A stretch of DNA of 64,000 bases from the NCBI GenBank assembly GCA_021300155.1, contig JAJTID010000033.1, positions 1 to 64,000 of the forward strand, given 5' to 3'. How positions within the stretch are numbered: position 1 is the stretch's first letter; every line of letters starts with the position of its first letter. Shown here piece by piece: positions 52,619 to 61,925 of the stretch. Made by a program: the position numbers and the translations under genes. The notes under the pieces are model-generated. The model had not been told where the DNA came from and made no database searches. It worked only from the letters and a program-made list of their open reading frames with translations. The DNA is from Pirellula sp. Its GTDB lineage: Bacteria; Planctomycetota; Planctomycetia; Pirellulales; Pirellulaceae.

Positions 52619-54466
52619 ATGCTCCAAAATCGGCTTCACGTTCTGACCCTCTTTTTGTTCGTATGTGTTTCATCTTTGGTTTCTTGGCCATCGGCGTCTC
52701 ACGGGCAGAACGAGAGAGTGGACGACGATCCTTTGTATTGGATGCCAGCCTCGACGCTTGTCTATCTGAAGCTAGAGCCAATCGGTTCGCTGCTATCCCA
52801 CCCACTGCGAACGAGAATTCAAGCGGACGAAACCATTCATGCACTGTGGAAGAGCGAACCACTGAAAGAATTGCGTGGTGGAATTGCGGTGTCAGAGTTG
52901 GTGCTGGGCGCAAAGCTTGAAACGCTCGCACGTGATTTGACCAAATTCGGTGCCCACCTTTGCATCAACGATCAAGGTGAAATAGTGTTTCTATCCAGAA
53001 CGAGGAGTGCTCGTTGGCTAAAAGACTATATCCAAAAGATCGTGACTCTGGCGCGTGGAGACAACAATAAGAACAAACCAGGCAAAGTCGCAGAGACAAC
53101 CTATCGTGGTATTCGCGGGTATGAAGTCAACAAACTGATTGTCGCCCAAAAGGACGATTGGTTGTTGGTTGCCAACAAACCCGAGATTGCAAAGGCAACC
53201 GTCGATCAGATGTTGGACAAGAACAAGGAGTCCCTTGACGCGTCCCCGTTTTATCAAAGGGCTAAGGAGTTTGCAGAACGATTCGATTCAAACTCCAACG
53301 GATCGATTGCAACCGTTTACCTCGATTTGGATAACATTCGAGAAGCAAAAGCCGGATGGACGAAAAAGATTTTTTCCAACAAACCTCGGGAGTTCGTAGC
53401 GGAGTTGCTCTTCGGCGGTTTGCTTGCGACATTAGATAAGTCTCCCATGGCAATCGGTCGGTTAGCATTGAATGAATCCGGTGCAAATATGGAGATTCTG
53501 TCTCCAACCCAGCCAGGGTGGTTTGCTGGGACACGCGAGTTTTACGTGGGACCGAATTCGAAAGGAGTTGCCGAGCCCACTTGGAAGACTCCTCGAGGGC
53601 TTGCGTCTTTGAGCACCTATCGTAATCTTTCTGAGCTCTGGCTTCGAGCTGGTGACCTGTTTGATCAAAAAGTGAACGACCAACTTGCACAAGTAGATAA
53701 CACGTTAACGACATTGTTTTCAGGCCGTGACTTTGGAACTGACATTTTGGGTGCATTAGAACCGCAGCTTCAAATTGTCTCTGCGTCTCAATTCTTTCCC
53801 AATGCACTCAAGCCTTCGATTCGGCTACCTAGCTTTGCTTTGGTCGGCAAACTTAAAGAACCAGATTCGATGCAACGGGACTTGAAACGGATCTTTCAGA
53901 GCTTTGTCGGATTTCTCAATGTTGCGGGTGCTATGGAAGGTCAACCTCAACTCGATCTCGAATCGGAGATCGTTGAGGATGCAAAAATATATTGGGCCGA
54001 ATATGTAGTAGAAAAAGATCGAAAATACGAGAACGGTCTTCCCGTACAATTCAACTTTAGTCCTTCGGTTGCGTTCCGAGGGGATCGAGTGGTTGTTTCC
54101 AGTACATTAGCTCTTGCACGTCAATTGATTTCCGAGATCGCAAATCCGATTGCGAACCATGATTCATCTTTGACGAGTCCTATGCTCAACACGAGCGTGG
54201 AACTGGATTTGGCGATGATCCGCGATGCTTTGCTGGACAATCGCGATCAACTCATTACGCAGAACATGCTCGAAAAAGGTCATTCGAAAAAGGAAGCACA
54301 AGGGGAAGTGGATGTCCTATTAGGGTTGATGCAATTGCTAGGTTCTGCGAGTGGCCAGCTTTCGTTTGACGAGCAGGTTCGATTGAAGATACAAGTAGAC
54401 CTTGCAGGCAAGGAGAGTGTTCAAGCGAATTTGGACAAATCATCGAATGGTGCGGAGGCACGATGA
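52619..54466 (+). CDS. Secreted protein of unknown function, coupled to a DUF1800 gene
   Basis: About 615 aa from the ATG at 52619, chosen because it gives a classical signal peptide (basic LQNRLH, hydrophobic core, cut after SHGQ); an upstream ATG at 52589 is possible. The mature protein starts with DDDPLYWMPASTLVYLKLEP, a phrase type seen at the start of large planctomycete proteins that report on protein surfaces (DUF3352-like). Two broadly similar alpha+beta halves may exist (YWMPASTLVYLKLEP and later FNFSPSVAFRGDRVVVSSTLALARQLISEI). No catalytic motif is seen. Its TGA overlaps the ATG of the DUF1800 gene, so it is the first member of a three-gene operon. Confidence 0.78.
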   Translation: MLQNRLHVLTLFLFVCVSSLVSWPSASHGQNERVDDDPLYWMPASTLVYLKLEPIGSLLSHPLRTRIQADETIHALWKSEPLKELRGGIAVSELVLGAKLETLARDLTKFGAHLCINDQGEIVFLSRTRSARWLKDYIQKIVTLARGDNNKNKPGKVAETTYRGIRGYEVNKLIVAQKDDWLLVANKPEIAKATVDQMLDKNKESLDASPFYQRAKEFAERFDSNSNGSIATVYLDLDNIREAKAGWTKKIFSNKPREFVAELLFGGLLATLDKSPMAIGRLALNESGANMEILSPTQPGWFAGTREFYVGPNSKGVAEPTWKTPRGLASLSTYRNLSELWLRAGDLFDQKVNDQLAQVDNTLTTLFSGRDFGTDILGALEPQLQIVSASQFFPNALKPSIRLPSFALVGKLKEPDSMQRDLKRIFQSFVGFLNVAGAMEGQPQLDLESEIVEDAKIYWAEYVVEKDRKYENGLPVQFNFSPSVAFRGDRVVVSSTLALARQLISEIANPIANHDSSLTSPMLNTSVELDLAMIRDALLDNRDQLITQNMLEKGHSKKEAQGEVDVLLGLMQLLGSASGQLSFDEQVRLKIQVDLAGKESVQANLDKSSNGAEAR

Positions 54467-55857
54467 GTCGGACTAACCAGACGATTGATTGGAATGCAGA
54501 ACTGGAGTCGATCGATCCAGAGTTGGCATGGTCCCCATGGGAACCGTCCACAAAAGAACCGTGGAGTATCGATAGGTCGGCATTGCTTCATCGCAGAGCT
54601 GGCTTCGGAGCTAACCAAGATGAGTTGAAAGCGGCTATCAAGGAGTCCCCCTCCGCGTGCGTCGATCGCTTGCTGGGCAAAAAGTCTCAGGACTCATCGA
54701 TTGCAGATACGTTTGAAGAGGAGTCTGCTATCCTCGCCAGAGGAGTTTTGGCGGGTGGTGATTCTCGCAACCTTGCTTCCTGGTGGTTACATCGATTGCT
54801 ACATTCACCTTCTCCAACGATCGAGAAGTTGACATTGTTTTGGCATGGCCATTTCGCCACGGGGGCTGAAAAAGTCATCGATCCAGAACTTATGCTGGAG
54901 CAGAATCGAACGCTGCGACGCAATGCATTGGGGAGCTTTCGAACCATGGTGCAGGAGATATCAAAAGATCCTGCTATGTTGATCTATTTGGATAGTGTGA
55001 CCAACCGCAAAGCCCATGCCAATGAGAATTATGCACGTGAGTTGATGGAGCTCTTTTGCTTAGGCGAAGGGAATTACACGGAGCAAGATGTACAGCAGTT
55101 AGCCCGATGTTTTACTGGCTGGGAGATTCGTCGCAAACAATTCCGATTCAATCCGTATCAACACGACAGTGGAAAGAAGTCGATACTGGGATTCGATAAC
55201 GTTGATTCAGGCGAAGAAGCTATCGACTGCGTCGTGCGACATAAGGCAACCCCCCAGTTTATCGTTCGCAAGTTGTTCAAATTCTTCCTGTGCGATGAAC
55301 CGGAGCCAGCGGACGATTTTCTCGCCCCGCTAGCATCGGCCTTTGTCGATTCATCCTTTTCGGTTCAGGCAGTAGTCGAGAAGTTACTAAGTAGTCGTTT
55401 GATGCTCTCGGGCTGGCCAGTTGGTCGAAAAATTCGTTCTCCTGTCGACGTAGCATTGGCCTGCCTTCGGGGCCTACAGGCGACGACGAATCTGGATGCA
55501 TTGACTAAACGACTACGACCCTTAGGTCAAAGTTTGTTTTATCCGCCCAACGTGAAGGGCTGGGATGGCGGTCGTAGCTGGATCAATTCTTCAACATTGA
55601 TTGGACGAGCCAATCTCGTTCATGATATGGTTCGAGACGAAAACACCCGCTTTGGTGGCAAGTCTCTTTCGCAGTGGTGCGAGCTTCAACGCATTCGTTC
55701 AAGCGAAGGTTGGCTCGCCTATTTGGAAACGACTTTACTTGCCAAGCCGCTGACCGACGATGCGAGACGAACCCTGTTATCCGAAGCGGAGTCTAAGAAC
55801 GACCGAACATCACTATTGATTCAACTCTGTTCTCTTCCGCAGTTTCACTTATCTTAA
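54463..55857 (+). CDS. DUF1800 family protein
   Basis: A 464-aa protein without a clear N-terminal signal peptide from this start. The DUF1800 core is recognised by LLHRRAGFGANQDELK at the start, LTLFWHGHFATGAEKV, NRKAHANENYARELMELFCLGEGNYTEQDVQQLARCFTGWEI (conserved central block, quoted in the family as the ARE-LMELF and TGW signature) and LFYPPNVKGWDGGRSWINSSTL. These proteins are regularly encoded just before a DUF1501 gene, as here, and the pair is probably exported together. The molecular function is unknown; a role in polysaccharide or phosphate metabolism has been guessed from context only. Translationally coupled to the upstream secreted protein. Confidence 0.93.
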   Translation: MSRTNQTIDWNAELESIDPELAWSPWEPSTKEPWSIDRSALLHRRAGFGANQDELKAAIKESPSACVDRLLGKKSQDSSIADTFEEESAILARGVLAGGDSRNLASWWLHRLLHSPSPTIEKLTLFWHGHFATGAEKVIDPELMLEQNRTLRRNALGSFRTMVQEISKDPAMLIYLDSVTNRKAHANENYARELMELFCLGEGNYTEQDVQQLARCFTGWEIRRKQFRFNPYQHDSGKKSILGFDNVDSGEEAIDCVVRHKATPQFIVRKLFKFFLCDEPEPADDFLAPLASAFVDSSFSVQAVVEKLLSSRLMLSGWPVGRKIRSPVDVALACLRGLQATTNLDALTKRLRPLGQSLFYPPNVKGWDGGRSWINSSTLIGRANLVHDMVRDENTRFGGKSLSQWCELQRIRSSEGWLAYLETTLLAKPLTDDARRTLLSEAESKNDRTSLLIQLCSLPQFHLS

Positions 55858-55907
55858 CTCACCTATCCTAGCTCGCCACGATACTCCCAAGACCTCAGAG
55901 TCCTATC

Positions 55908-57155
55908 ATGAAACGACGTACATTCATCCAGTCCGCTTCGTCCGCTGCGGGAATTGCGATCGGAGTTCAGGCTCCAAATGGGTGGGTACACGCGATGGCA
56001 AAGGAACTGGCAAGCTCAGATAATACCTCGGAACGCATTTTGGTTGTCGTTCAACTCACGGGCGGAAATGATGGATTGAATACCATCGTTCCTCACAAGC
56101 ACGACGCATACAAGAAGGCTAGGCCCAAGTTGAAGATAGATTCGAATGAGGTGATCGCTTTGGATGAAGAACTCGGTTTTCATCCATCGCTGGGGGCCCT
56201 CGTATCCATGCTGGAAAAGCAAAGGCTTTCTGTGATCCAAGGCGTGGGGTACGAGAATCCGAATCGATCACACTTTGAGTCGATGGATATCTGGCACAGT
56301 TGCAAGCCCAGGACATCGCGCAATCGATCTGGCTGGATTGGTCGATTGTTATCTGACGCGAAGGGCGTTGAAACAGACGATTCGTTGGCGCTCCATCTCG
56401 GGAACGAACCGATCCCACTAGCTTTGGTGGATCGAGGTGTTCAAGTTCCTTCGCTTTCATCAGTAGAGCAGTTTCGACTCAAAGCGGATCGTAAACAACT
56501 TAAAGATCAGGCCGCGAGATCTATGTCGCCATCCCCTGCCTCCAATACGATTTCGAAGGAATCGTCCGACGAGGATTTGATGAGTTTCCTTTCGGTCAGC
56601 ACAGATACTGCATTGAAGGCAAGCAGTCGGATTGAAGGCATGCTATCAACACCCGATGAGAACAAGGATTTTCCAGATTCCGAGCTCGGGAATAAATTGC
56701 GGACAATATCGCGATTGATTCTGGCTGGGCTCAAGACTCGAATCTACTATGTCACCCTCGATGGATTCGATACGCATGCCAACCAGCTTGCTGTTCATGC
56801 TGCGTTATTGCGACAATGGAGCGAATCTCTTGCCGCATTTCACGCACGGTTGGACCGTGATGGTCAAGCCGATCGCGTACTGGTAATGACGTTCAGTGAG
56901 TTTGGACGACGCGTGGCAGAGAACGCTAGCCTCGGCACAGACCACGGAGCGGCGGCTCCTATGTGGTTAAGTGGTCCCAAGATGAAGAACATACTAGTCG
57001 GCGAGTTGCCTAGTTTAACGCAGTTGGTAGATGGTGATCTCAAGTACCATACCGACTTTCGCGCTGTATATCGAAGTGTCGTTGAAGATTGGGTTGGATG
57101 GAAAGGTGATGGCATGGGTCTCGGAGGCTATTCCTTGCTCCCTCTTTTTGCCTGA
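55908..57155 (+). CDS. DUF1501 family secreted protein, partner of DUF1800
   Basis: A 415-aa protein with a Tat-like leader (MKRRTFIQSASSAAGIAIG). Conserved DUF1501 segments include VVVQLTGGNDGLNTIVPH, the FHPSLGAL motif, YENPNRSHFESMDIWHS and, towards the end, YVTLDGFDTHANQ and VMTFSEFGRRVAENASLGTDHGAAAPMWL. The fold resembles alkaline phosphatase/sulfatase enzymes, and the GGND and DTH/DHG residues sit where metal ligands would be expected, so hydrolase activity is plausible but unproven. It is the last gene of the three-gene operon, 50 bp after DUF1800. It belongs to a different subtype from the DUF1501 protein at 40961. Confidence 0.93.
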   Translation: MKRRTFIQSASSAAGIAIGVQAPNGWVHAMAKELASSDNTSERILVVVQLTGGNDGLNTIVPHKHDAYKKARPKLKIDSNEVIALDEELGFHPSLGALVSMLEKQRLSVIQGVGYENPNRSHFESMDIWHSCKPRTSRNRSGWIGRLLSDAKGVETDDSLALHLGNEPIPLALVDRGVQVPSLSSVEQFRLKADRKQLKDQAARSMSPSPASNTISKESSDEDLMSFLSVSTDTALKASSRIEGMLSTPDENKDFPDSELGNKLRTISRLILAGLKTRIYYVTLDGFDTHANQLAVHAALLRQWSESLAAFHARLDRDGQADRVLVMTFSEFGRRVAENASLGTDHGAAAPMWLSGPKMKNILVGELPSLTQLVDGDLKYHTDFRAVYRSVVEDWVGWKGDGMGLGGYSLLPLFA

Positions 57156-57729
57156 CACTGAGGAGCAGGGGAGGCAGAAAACTAAAGTCTTTACGGAATC
57201 ACTGACTAAACAAACAGGCCTGTTCGCGAGGCATCCTGAGTCGTTCGCTTACGCTTTGGGTCGAAAAATCTAAGCCTCATGAACCAACTTGGCTTCTGGA
57301 ATGCTATCGCACAATATCGTGCTAGCAAAAGGAACAACGACTAAATCTAGTGTGGGGTTTGCAAAACTCAAATTCAGAAACTAATCTTCTCAAACTTCAA
57401 CCGCCAGTGAAAACGCTAGGTTGTCGGGGGCGTATACAGCACACGTAACGTCCGCGAATGATAGGGTTTTCGCTATCGTTGTGAGTACCACACTTTTCCT
57501 CAACTCTTCCCTCGCTTGCAAGGAATCGTTTCCCAAAGGACGCAAAGAGGCCCAGGAAGACTAGCCACAGTTTTCCCCTCGGACCTGGACTTGATACCCG
57601 AGATGGATTCTCGGGGCCTTTCCTCAAGTGACAACTCTTTGCACAGGATCATTTTGGGCGTTCGTAGCCGTGATCCATGTTGTGGTGTGACCCATCTGAT
57701 TGTTTTCATATCTAGGAGGATCCTAAAGA
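57156..57729. other. Long gene-free stretch
   Basis: About 570 bp with no gene I can support. It contains only short overlapping frames (one on the minus strand at 57397-57627, 76 codons, with no recognised similarity) and a weak hairpin around 57458-57476 (GATAG-GGTTTTC-GCTATC type). No tRNA or structured RNA signature was recognised. The right end holds the AGGAGG ribosome-binding site (57714-57719) of the next gene. It may contain that gene's promoter, a small RNA, or decayed sequence. Confidence 0.4.
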
Positions 57730-58479
57730 ATGATGAAACGGCCGTTCATTGGTTTGAATTGTGATTATCGAGGCCCGAACCAAGGCACTCCCGCGTACTG
57801 TTATCTCGCTGCAGGCTACTTTGATTCCATTGCGAATGCTGGTGGCATTCCGATCATTTTGCCACCGATGATCGATCCAGAGAACTTGAGCACATTGCTC
57901 GACACACTCGATGGTTTTGTGTTGGTTGGCGGTGGAGATTTAGATCCTCGCAATGATGGCTACATGTTGCATAGCTCTGTCCGTCCTATGGAAGCCAGAC
58001 GAGAAGAATTCGACCGTCGACTCGCTCAAGAGATCTCCAATCGCCGTATGAGCTTGATGGCGATCGGAGTTGGCATGCAATTGATTAACATCGTAGAAGG
58101 TGGCAACCTCTTCTATCACTTGCCAATCGATATGCCTAATGCGATACCGCACAAAGATCCGCATGATCCCAACCATCGACATTCCTTGGTCGTAGAATCC
58201 GATTCGATCCTCGGTCGCGTTTACGGTGAAGGTGAAATTCGCGTCACCAGTCGGCATCATATGGCGATCGACCGCTTAGCAGATTCGTTCAAGGTAACGG
58301 CGCGTTGCCAAGATGGAGTGATCGAGGGAATCGAGAGCCGCGACGACGATTGGTTCGTGGTTGGTTGCCAATTCCATCCCGAGTCGCCAGCAGCGAGTGC
58401 GCTGGACATCAGAATTTTCGAAGAGTTCATCGAGGGAATATCCGCCCGAACAGGCCAGATGCAACTTTCTGCCGCATAG
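57730..58479 (+). CDS. Peptidase C26/class I glutamine amidotransferase-like protein lacking the nucleophilic cysteine
   Basis: A 249-aa cytosolic protein of the gamma-glutamyl-GABA hydrolase (PuuD) type. The family frame is clear: PFIGLNCDYRGP, GGIPIILPP, DGFVLVGGGDLDP, the nucleophile elbow, and QFHPESP with the His and Glu of the triad. In the elbow the expected GICRGMQ reads AIGVGMQ: the cysteine is Val114 (codon GTT at 58069). The TSRHH segment where homologues read NSxHHQ is also altered. Amidase activity is therefore unlikely; the protein may bind a gamma-glutamyl compound or act as a regulator. An AGGAGG site upstream indicates strong translation. It is a single gene flanked by long gene-free stretches. 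Confidence 0.88.
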   Translation: MMKRPFIGLNCDYRGPNQGTPAYCYLAAGYFDSIANAGGIPIILPPMIDPENLSTLLDTLDGFVLVGGGDLDPRNDGYMLHSSVRPMEARREEFDRRLAQEISNRRMSLMAIGVGMQLINIVEGGNLFYHLPIDMPNAIPHKDPHDPNHRHSLVVESDSILGRVYGEGEIRVTSRHHMAIDRLADSFKVTARCQDGVIEGIESRDDDWFVVGCQFHPESPAASALDIRIFEEFIEGISARTGQMQLSAA

Positions 58480-58899
58480 CGAAACTACTGCACGGATTCG
58501 CGGGGGTGCAGATTGAAGATAGAGCAGACCCAGTGCCCTATCGACAAACTCTACTTTGGGCAAGGATGTCCAGTTTCGTTCTACAACGGCTATGCGTTTC
58601 GTAAGAGTCGAAGCAGCAAGCAAGATCCAAAAAAATGGCGAACCAAACTCGACGCGAGTAGAGTCGCCATAGGGGAAAGGCGTTGTGTCGGATGCCAATA
58701 GGCCGACCGACGCCATTCTACAATGAGCGGTCCTGGTTCGGCTTCCATTATTCTGTGGCAATCCTTGGGTTGCCAGAATCTTTTTGGTTGCGATTGAGCG
58801 GTTCTTAACGCTTGTATGATAGAAGTCGTTTCGCGAAAAACCGGATCCCGATAGAATCGGGCGATCTTCTGTCCTGTGTTTTTCTTTCGAATCGATGCC
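58480..58899. other. Gene-free stretch with a possible terminator
   Basis: About 420 bp without a credible gene. TGGCAA (58756-58761) pairs with TTGCCA (58770-58775) and TTTTT follows five bases later, a weak candidate terminator for the gene ending at 58479. Frames on both strands across this stretch have no recognised similarity. The right end should contain the promoter of the solute-binding lipoprotein gene. Confidence 0.35.
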
Positions 58900-59964
58900 A
58901 TGATCCGAATTCAATACGTTTTGCTTTTGTGGTCTCTTTCTTTCTGTGCCATTGGATGCGTTCCTCGGCCTGAAAATGAAGTTGTCATTTATGCTGCCGC
59001 GGATCGAGAGTTTTCGACGCCGATACTCGACGGATTTGAGCGAGGGAATGAAAAGATATCGATCACACGGCTATTCGATGTCGAATCGAGTAAGACGCTT
59101 GGATTGGTCCAAAGAATCGAGGCAGAGGCCGGTAAACCAGGTTGCGATTGCTTCTGGAACAACGAGATCCTGCATACATTGAGGCTGCAGAAAAAGGGCT
59201 TGCTGCAGACGCGTCGTTGGCCAATCCCTGACACTTGGCCAAAATCGTATCGGGCGTCGGACGGTAGTTGGATCGGGTTTGCGGCTCGCGCGCGGGTCAT
59301 TCTCGTCAACAAAGAGCGATTGCAAAAGTCCGCCGAATTGCCCTCTAGTGTTTTGGAGTTGGCGAATCCGAAATGGAAGAATCGATGCGGCATGGCGTAT
59401 CCGATCTACGGAACCACGGCAACACACATGGCGGTTCTGTCTAGCCATTCCGATAAAATTTCGGCAGATGCAACCATTGGCGGTAGTTCGGGAAAGCTGA
59501 ATTTCGAAAAGTGGATCGCGGCCGTTTCGAAAAATGCGGTGGTTCTTTCTGGAAACAAACAAGTAGCCTTGGCAGTCGGGCGCGGGGATCTCGATTGGTG
59601 CATTACGGATACAGACGACGCCATTATTGAAAAGGAAAATGGACAGCCTGTGGAAATTGTGTTTCCGGATCAAGAAGTCGGGCAATTTGGAACCTTGTTC
59701 ATCCCCAATACATTGGCCGTATTGAAGAACTCACCTCATCCAACGGCAGCGGGATTGCTGGCCGATCATCTCATTAGTGAAAAAGTGGAAGCCAGGCTGG
59801 CAATGGGGAATGGAGCCCATTTTCCCGTTTGGCCCAATGCTTCCCAGGCATCGCGAGTTTCCGGTGACAGACCGATTCGCTGGTCGGATGTCGATTTTGA
59901 ACTCGCATCGCAAAACTGGGATGCCTTGCAACCGGCTCTTCAAAAGCAATTTGAAAAAGAATAG
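58900..59964 (+). CDS. Iron-type ABC transporter solute-binding lipoprotein
   Basis: About 354 aa from the ATG at 58900 (an upstream GTG at 58876 is in frame). The leader LLLWSLSFCAIGC places a lipobox Cys at residue 20. The mature part is a periplasmic binding protein of the extracellular solute-binding family 1/13 (FbpA-like): NEVVIYAAADREFSTPILDGFE, CDCFWNNEILHTLRLQKKGLL, YRASDGSWIGFAARARVILVN, and near the end GTLFIPNTLAVLKNSPHPTAAGLLADHLIS. FbpA-type proteins bind ferric iron or similar anions for import. The permease and ATPase genes are not adjacent, so the protein must work with a transporter encoded elsewhere or act as a stand-alone binder. Confidence 0.9.
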   Translation: MIRIQYVLLLWSLSFCAIGCVPRPENEVVIYAAADREFSTPILDGFERGNEKISITRLFDVESSKTLGLVQRIEAEAGKPGCDCFWNNEILHTLRLQKKGLLQTRRWPIPDTWPKSYRASDGSWIGFAARARVILVNKERLQKSAELPSSVLELANPKWKNRCGMAYPIYGTTATHMAVLSSHSDKISADATIGGSSGKLNFEKWIAAVSKNAVVLSGNKQVALAVGRGDLDWCITDTDDAIIEKENGQPVEIVFPDQEVGQFGTLFIPNTLAVLKNSPHPTAAGLLADHLISEKVEARLAMGNGAHFPVWPNASQASRVSGDRPIRWSDVDFELASQNWDALQPALQKQFEKE

Positions 59965-60145
59965 GTAGGCGGTCTCACAACGATTAAAATCTTTTGAGTA
60001 CAAACGCATGCGCTGTGTGCTATCATTGAGAAGCGATTGCGGGGAATTTAAATGCCCCTCGCCTCCCAACGCCTCTACTTTTGTCTCATCAAATCTCAGC
60101 TTTTTGGCTGACAAACTTTTTGCGTGATAGGTCGCGGGAACGGAT

Positions 60146-61867
60146 ATGGCACCCTCTGACAATGGATCAACAGGGATGGGAGGATTGACGGGGGCGGACT
60201 CTGGTCTCCCTGAGTTCGAGGAAAGCGGCCAGATCATCGGTGAACTGATTCCCGTCGCAGAATCAGCATCTGAGCCAGTCAATCGATCCGCAGACCCGAA
60301 AAAAATGATAACCGGTGAAAAGCCGATCTCGGGCAAGCGGGCTGCAACCGCACAACATGCAGTCTCAACTCCAGTAGATCAGGAGCAAAATCCGTCCAAG
60401 AAAGGACGAGTTCACCTCATCAAGCAATCTATCCCGAGTTGGCTGGTCAGTACTTTTGTGCATGTTGCAGCCATACTGGTGCTGGGAGCATGGAACATCG
60501 AGCCCATCAAGAAGGAGCTCAAGCTCATGCTGAGTTCCGCTGAGGCATTAGAAGATGGCGAGGATTTGCAAGCAACGGCGATGGAGGAGGCTTCAGCTTC
60601 CGAGCTTCAGCCATCGGAGTCTGCAGATGTGCCATCGGATGTCCCTGTGGTGGATTCCAATATCGAAGCGACGAGTGTCGACCTATCCGAAGTGGTCGTG
60701 GATGTTCCGCTGTTGTCGATGAATAGTATGGCCAGCTTGACGCCCAAGAACGCCATGGCAGCCCAAGCCAACGCAGCCATGAAACAAGCCTTAACAGGTA
60801 GGTCGAAAGAAACCAAGCGAGATCTACTGCGAAAGTTTGGTGGATCTGATGCAACCGAAAAAGCCGTTTCCATGGCCCTCAAATGGCTCGCGGAACATCA
60901 GAACAAACAAAATGGATCGTGGACGCTTGCGCATGGCCCCGACAATCCAGGTAGTCGGCAGTCGAGCTTCAATGCAGCCACAGGCATGGCATTGATGTGC
61001 TTTCTTGGGGCTGGCCAAACACACATGGAGGGTGAGTACAAAGAAGTCGTGTTCGGTGGATTAAGCTTTTTGATCAAGAACATGAAGTTTCAAAAAGGCT
61101 TAGGTTCTTGGTACGTGGGACGAGGGCAGGACGACATGTATGCTCATGGGATCGCAACCATCGCTTTGTGCGAAGCGTACGGCATGACACGAGACCCAGC
61201 GCTTATTGAGGCCGCGCAGTCTGGAATCAACTTTCTAGCCTATGCACAGAATCCGACAACCGGTGGGTGGCACTATAGTCCAGGAATAGGACTTGGCGAC
61301 ACGTCGATCGTTGGATGGCAAATGATGGCACTAAAGAGTGCAGCGATGAGTGGATTGACCATCGATCTCGATGTTGTTCGGCGTGCCAATCTGTTTCTGG
61401 ATGCCATGTCGTGGGATGAGGGGACCAGCTACCACTACAGTTTTGATTCGGTTGCGAAAAAAGCAAAATACAACGCGAACTGTACAGCCTGCGCCCTACT
61501 TTGCCGAATGTACTCTGGTATGAAAAAGGACCATCCGACGGCCAAGGCGATTGTGGCTAAATTTGATAAAGCCGGGCCTAGCCGAACTAGTACTTATTAT
61601 AACTACTACGCAACGCAGGTAATGAAGCAGTATGGTGGTCCAGAGTGGGATCGATGGAACGTTCGCATGCGAGACCAACTCATTGGTCTACAATCGCAAT
61701 CAGGCCCATCGACAGGTAGTTGGTTTTGGGAAGATAGCCATAGCCACAGCACTAGTTCTGCAGGTCGCTTCTATACCACCTGCATGGCAACCATGATCTT
61801 GGAAGTCTACTACCGCTACCTCCCAATTTATGCCGAACAAGGCGAAGAAGACGCCTTTGAACTATAG
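60146..61867 (+). CDS. Membrane-anchored prenyltransferase/squalene-oxidase-repeat protein
   Basis: A 573-aa protein. About 90 polar N-terminal residues precede one hydrophobic helix (about 96-116, PSWLVSTFVHVAAILVLGAW), an arrangement like TonB-type N-termini. A low-complexity acidic/Ser-rich linker follows (about 125-240), then a C-terminal alpha/alpha toroid (about 245-560) with repeats such as ALKWLAEHQNKQNGSW, GLSFLIKNMKFQKGLGSWYV, GINFLAYAQNPTTGGWHYS and QLIGLQSQSGPSTGSWFW. No cyclase catalytic DxDD or zinc-binding set is seen, so binding or structural function is more likely than catalysis. Such proteins are common in Planctomycetes. The toroid should face the periplasm. It is followed by the SGNH hydrolase gene after 58 bp. 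Confidence 0.85.
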   Translation: MAPSDNGSTGMGGLTGADSGLPEFEESGQIIGELIPVAESASEPVNRSADPKKMITGEKPISGKRAATAQHAVSTPVDQEQNPSKKGRVHLIKQSIPSWLVSTFVHVAAILVLGAWNIEPIKKELKLMLSSAEALEDGEDLQATAMEEASASELQPSESADVPSDVPVVDSNIEATSVDLSEVVVDVPLLSMNSMASLTPKNAMAAQANAAMKQALTGRSKETKRDLLRKFGGSDATEKAVSMALKWLAEHQNKQNGSWTLAHGPDNPGSRQSSFNAATGMALMCFLGAGQTHMEGEYKEVVFGGLSFLIKNMKFQKGLGSWYVGRGQDDMYAHGIATIALCEAYGMTRDPALIEAAQSGINFLAYAQNPTTGGWHYSPGIGLGDTSIVGWQMMALKSAAMSGLTIDLDVVRRANLFLDAMSWDEGTSYHYSFDSVAKKAKYNANCTACALLCRMYSGMKKDHPTAKAIVAKFDKAGPSRTSTYYNYYATQVMKQYGGPEWDRWNVRMRDQLIGLQSQSGPSTGSWFWEDSHSHSTSSAGRFYTTCMATMILEVYYRYLPIYAEQGEEDAFEL

Positions 61868-61925
61868 AGCCTTTGTACTATAAGCTTTGCACGGCTATCG
61901 ACGCTCCGTGCATGAGAAATGCCCC

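Noticed and set aside
57397-57627. 76-codon frame on the minus strand in the 570-bp gap
   Set aside because: One hydrophobic stretch but no signal, family or ribosome-binding site.
58276-58914. 212-codon frame on the minus strand over the gap before the solute-binding lipoprotein
   Set aside because: It overlaps the end of the C26-like gene, has no ribosome-binding site or recognised similarity, and its hydrophobic stretch is short; treated as chance.
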